Assembly: GCA_051873875.1 (NCBI GenBank)
Contig: JBJEFI010000101.1
Span: forward strand, 1-7,987
Direction: 5' to 3'
Length of the DNA stretch: 7,987 bases
Source: JBJEFI01 sp051873875
GTDB taxonomy: Bacteria > Bacillota > Bacilli > Bacillales > Bacillaceae_G
A program made the position numbers and the translations under genes. This document shows, in pieces, positions 6,331-7,987 of this stretch (its first letter is position 1; every line of letters begins with the position of its first letter). The notes beneath the pieces were generated by a model. That model was not told where the DNA came from, searched no databases, and saw only the letters and a list, made by a program, of their open reading frames with translations.

Positions 6331-6346
6331 CAAAAAAGGTAGAGCA
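6331..6346 (+). terminator. Probable left arm of a terminator, cut by the sequence gap
   Basis: CAAAAAAGGTAGAGCA, 21 nt after the VOC stop, looks like the A-tract and ascending stem of a rho-independent terminator whose descending arm (expected TGCTCTACC followed by Ts) would lie within the N run. Only half the hairpin is present, so this is inference. Confidence 0.4.
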
Positions 6347-6446
6347 NNNNNNNNNNNNNNNNNNNNNNNNNNNNNNNNNNNNNNNNNNNNNNNNNNNNNN
6401 NNNNNNNNNNNNNNNNNNNNNNNNNNNNNNNNNNNNNNNNNNNNNN
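6347..6446. other. Run of 100 N (assembly scaffold gap)
   Basis: Exactly 100 undetermined bases, the conventional length for a gap of unknown size. The true distance and content between the VOC gene and sodA are unknown, and reading frames that cross it are meaningless. Confidence 0.97.
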
Positions 6447-6477
6447 AAACACATATAGCAAACCGCTTAATAGTAAA

Positions 6478-7089
6478 TTATTTTGCTTCTGCAAATAATT
6501 TATTTACTTGATCCCAGTTAATGATGTTAAAGAATGCATTGATGTAATCAGGACGTTTGTTTTGGTAATTTAAGTAGTAAGCATGCTCCCACACATCAAG
6601 ACCAAGAACTGGTTTTTTCCCTTCCATTAATGGGCTATCTTGGTTTGGTGTGCTTGTAACAGCAAGTTTGCCACCGTCTACTACTAACCAAGCCCAACCA
6701 GAACCGAAACGAGTTGTCGCTGCTTTTGCAAACTCTTCTTTAAATGCATCGTAGCTTCCAAATGCTTCGTTAATTGCTTCTGCGATTTCGCCAGTAGGAG
6801 CGCCACCGCCATTTGGACCGATAATTGTCCAGAATAAGCTGTGGTTTGCATGTCCGCCACCATTGTTGCGTACTGCTGTACGAATTGCTTCAGGTACACT
6901 GTTTAAATCAGAGATTAAATCTTCAATGCTTTTAGCAGCAAGGTCTTCATGTCCTTCTAATGCTGCATTTACATTGTTTACATATGTAGCATGATGGCGA
7001 TCATGGTGAATCATCATTGTTTGTGCATCGATGTGTGGTTCTAATGCATTAAATTCATAAGGTAATGCTGGTAATTCATATTTTGACAT
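6478..7089 (-). CDS. sodA: Manganese superoxide dismutase (probably the SodA2 paralogue)
   Basis: This is a full-length 203-residue Fe/Mn-type superoxide dismutase. It converts two superoxide ions into O2 and H2O2 in the cytoplasm, normally as a homodimer or tetramer. The metal ligands are all present: His28 (IHHDRHH), His83 (GGGHANHSLFW), Asp165 and His169 (GLDVWEHAYYL). Tyr36, the Gly-rich segment at 77-79, and Gln150 in TPNQDSPL (the outer-sphere Gln position of MnSOD) support manganese. ATG 7089 has GGGGAGG upstream. Bacilli of the B. cereus group carry more than one sodA, and this copy with its flavin reductase neighbour resembles sodA2, recalled rather than checked. It has its own SigmaA promoter at 7135-7163, overlapped by a dyad. 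Its terminator should lie in or beside the N gap. Confidence 0.97.
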   Translation of the reverse strand: MSKYELPALPYEFNALEPHIDAQTMMIHHDRHHATYVNNVNAALEGHEDLAAKSIEDLISDLNSVPEAIRTAVRNNGGGHANHSLFWTIIGPNGGGAPTGEIAEAINEAFGSYDAFKEEFAKAATTRFGSGWAWLVVDGGKLAVTSTPNQDSPLMEGKKPVLGLDVWEHAYYLNYQNKRPDYINAFFNIINWDQVNKLFAEAK

Positions 7090-7134
7090 TTTTATTTCCT
7101 CCCCAGAAATTTCATAATTTGTTATCTGTTACTT

Positions 7135-7163
7135 ATTGTACTCCTTATTTTATACTTTTTCAA
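7135..7163 (-). promoter_or_regulatory. SigmaA promoter of sodA
   Basis: On the minus strand, TTGAAA (7163-7158), 17 nt, TACAAT (7140-7135). This is five of six matches to consensus in both boxes with ideal spacing. Start of transcription near 7128 gives a leader of about 39 nt ending in the GGGGAGG ribosome binding site. Confidence 0.8.
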
Positions 7164-7178
7164 CCATAAAGTATAAAA
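7148..7178. promoter_or_regulatory. 11-bp perfect inverted repeat over the sodA -35 region
   Basis: TTTTATACTTT (7148-7158) and AAAGTATAAAA (7168-7178) are perfect inverted arms separated by 9 nt. The dyad is centred on base 7163, exactly at the outer edge of the -35 hexamer, so a dimeric regulator bound here would cover the promoter. It does not look like a PerR (TTATAATnATTATAA) or Fur (GATAATGATAATC) box. No U-tract follows on either strand, so a terminator is unlikely. Confidence 0.5.
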
Positions 7179-7209
7179 AGTTTATAAATTGTATCCTTTT
7201 TCATTAACT

Positions 7210-7243
7210 AGAGACCTTTGGAATATGTTCTCCTTTGGTCCCT
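7210..7243. other. Imperfect hairpin between the flavin reductase and sodA genes
   Basis: Arms AGAGACC (7210-7216) and GGTCCCT (7237-7243) pair with one mismatch on the plus strand, or one G-U wobble in minus-strand RNA. An inner GGA/TCC pairing lies between, separated by facing TTT/TTT triplets. It sits 10 nt after the flavin reductase stop on the minus strand. The run of six T (7245-7250) follows it on the plus strand, not on the side expected for minus-strand termination. Confidence 0.4.
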
Positions 7244-7253
7244 ATTTTTTATT

Positions 7254-7745
7254 TTATGCTTTGTAAAATTCTTTTGGAATACCACCGAAATTACGTTTAT
7301 GATATAGTAATGGTTCTTTTTTCTCGCTTTGGATATTTACAACTTTTCCAATTAAAATCATATGGTCACCAGCTTCAATTGTTTGGAATGTTTCACATTC
7401 TAATACGCCTGCAACTTCTTCAAGAATCGGTAAGTTTCTTTCGGATACTCCCCACTTACAATTTGCAAAACGGTCAACATTTTTACTTGCAAATAAACCA
7501 CAAATGTCTCCTTGGTTTTCCGCTAAAACATGTACAGCAAAGTTGTTTCCATTTACGAACGTATCATACGTAAATGCTCGCTTATCAATTGACCATAAAA
7601 TAAGCATTGGTTCTAAAGAAACAGAAGCAAATGAATTAACTGTCAATCCAACAGGTTCACCTTCCGCATTCATTGTTGTCACAACTGTAACACCAGTAGG
7701 ATAATTTCCTAATACTTCTTTAAATAATGAAACATTTGTATCCAT
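7254..7745 (-). CDS. Flavin reductase-fold protein (NAD(P)H:FMN oxidoreductase type)
   Basis: This 163-residue protein matches the Flavin_Reduct domain (split-barrel FMN-binding fold, the HpaC/RutF type) over its whole length. Visible family marks: NYPTGVTVVTT (14-24), TVNSFASVSLEPMLILW (35-51), the NFAVHVLAENQGDICGLFAS region (about 68-87), GDHMILIGKV (126-135) and YHKRNFGGI (148-156). Such proteins use NADH or NADPH to reduce FMN or FAD, often for a two-component monooxygenase or for iron or quinone reduction. No partner monooxygenase is in the window. ATG 7745 is preceded by a GGGGGA tract about 6 nt away. It lies upstream of sodA on the same strand, 164 nt away. Both have their own promoters, though read-through is possible. 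An oxidative-stress role is inferred from the neighbour only. Confidence 0.9.
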   Translation of the reverse strand: MDTNVSLFKEVLGNYPTGVTVVTTMNAEGEPVGLTVNSFASVSLEPMLILWSIDKRAFTYDTFVNGNNFAVHVLAENQGDICGLFASKNVDRFANCKWGVSERNLPILEEVAGVLECETFQTIEAGDHMILIGKVVNIQSEKKEPLLYHKRNFGGIPKEFYKA

Positions 7746-7779
7746 CCCAATTCCCCCATCTCATTCACATTATAAATAC

Positions 7780-7797
7780 AACAACAAAAATGTTGTT
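7780..7797. promoter_or_regulatory. Short perfect dyad in the flavin reductase leader
   Basis: AACAACA (7780-7786), AAAA, TGTTGTT (7791-7797) form a perfect 7-bp inverted repeat with a 4-nt spacer. If the promoter at 7821-7850 is right, it lies in the untranslated leader as a hairpin. Alternatively it could be an operator next to a second TATAAT on the minus strand (7774-7769). Confidence 0.4.
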
Positions 7798-7820
7798 TCT
7801 CTTTAGTTATTAAACCAAAT

Positions 7821-7850
7821 AGTATAATAAGTACAACTAAACTATACCAA
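7821..7850 (-). promoter_or_regulatory. SigmaA promoter of the flavin reductase gene
   Basis: On the minus strand, TTGGTA (7850-7845), 18 nt, TATACT (7826-7821). Start of transcription near 7814 leaves a leader of about 69 nt holding the 7780-7797 dyad. The stretch AAATAGTATAATAA (7817-7830) recurs identically at 4181-4194. Confidence 0.55.
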
Positions 7851-7869
7851 ACTCATCTCTATATGGCTA

Positions 7870-7883
7870 TTAAAACGCTTTTA
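7870..7883. promoter_or_regulatory. cre-like site upstream of the flavin reductase promoter
   Basis: TTAAAACGCTTTTA agrees with the CcpA box TGWAANCGNTNWCA except for the G at position 2 and the C at position 13. It lies 20 nt upstream of the -35 box. The two mismatches are at conserved positions, so real CcpA binding is uncertain. Confidence 0.25.
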
Positions 7884-7906
7884 TTTAGAGGGGGACAGAA
7901 GATACA

Positions 7907-7987
7907 TTAATTTACTTCTATCACAAAAGCATAAAATGCATCTCCATTAGAGACATTTTCTTGTTTTTCATCCATCCACCATACGCC
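7907..7987 (-). CDS. C-terminal end of an unidentified protein (5' part outside window)
   Basis: On the minus strand the frame is open from the right edge (7987) for 26 codons to TAA at 7909-7907. The segment reads GVWWMDEKQENV followed by SNGDAFYAFVIEVN. It has a paired Trp, an acidic middle and a beta-strand-like end, a normal look for the last strand of an alpha/beta or beta-barrel domain. Codon use is like that of the neighbours. The fragment is too short to assign a family. It precedes the flavin reductase on the same strand by 161 nt, and that gap holds an independent promoter, so the two need not share a transcript. Confidence 0.55.
   Translation of the reverse strand, partial: GVWWMDEKQENVSNGDAFYAFVIEVN

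Noticed and set aside
6257..6454. Minus-strand frame crossing the N run
   Set aside because: Half of it consists of undetermined bases, and the rest is antisense to the VOC gene end.
6684..6899. Minus-strand frame inside sodA
   Set aside because: It is out of frame with the complete superoxide dismutase, which has all its metal ligands.
7235..7704. Two plus-strand frames (7235-7573 and 7504-7704)
   Set aside because: Both are antisense shadows of the flavin reductase gene and lack ribosome binding sites.
1..7987. CRISPR arrays, tRNA or rRNA genes, insertion sequences, phage or toxin-antitoxin genes, riboswitches
   Set aside because: No regularly spaced repeats, cloverleaf signatures, transposase motifs or recognisable aptamer folds were seen. 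No linked multi-gene defence or biosynthetic system is evident.

Overview
The window is AT-rich chromosomal DNA (about one third G+C by eye) from a low-GC Gram-positive bacterium. Strong AGGAGG-type ribosome binding sites, SigmaA promoters, a SigmaK-like sporulation promoter, a Bacillus-type Mn superoxide dismutase and a SPII lipoprotein all point to Bacillus. The Bacillus cereus group is the best guess, by recognition of protein style only. A run of exactly 100 N at 6347-6446 is a scaffold gap, so the left and right parts are joined by scaffolding rather than by read sequence.

Left part (1-4009). A Gly/Trp/Pro-repeat protein behind a SigmaK-like promoter runs off the left edge and is probably a spore surface component. 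Next comes a stand-alone CDP-alcohol phosphatidyltransferase. It is divergent from a small two-helix membrane protein with a CxxC motif, and both of these have extended -10 promoters. A strong two-part hairpin at 1750-1790 separates the small membrane protein from a convergent minus-strand series: a lipoprotein, a two-domain VOC (glyoxalase-fold) protein with a TTG start, and an esterase-D-type alpha/beta hydrolase with a complete Ser/Asp/His triad.

Middle part (4010-6346). Divergent from the esterase is a winged-helix regulator with a SufR-like C-terminal cysteine set. It ends in a 12-bp-stem terminator. It is followed by an AraC-family regulator and a small VOC protein, probably one transcription unit. 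What looks like the left arm of that unit's terminator runs straight into the gap.

Right part (6447-7987). Mn superoxide dismutase (sodA, probably the second paralogue, sodA2) and a flavin reductase-fold protein lie in tandem on the minus strand. Each has its own SigmaA promoter, and dyad symmetries lie in or next to these promoters. The 3' end of one more minus-strand gene touches the right edge.

The genes do not form an obvious multi-gene machine. The loose theme is redox and small-molecule stress: SOD, flavin reductase, two VOC proteins, an esterase, and a possible Fe-S-sensing regulator. I found no CRISPR array, tRNA, rRNA, insertion sequence or phage gene. The most interesting points are the variant SufR-like regulator facing the esterase, the 11-bp dyad over the sodA -35 box, the SigmaK-linked Gly-Trp-Pro repeat protein, and the gap placed within a terminator.
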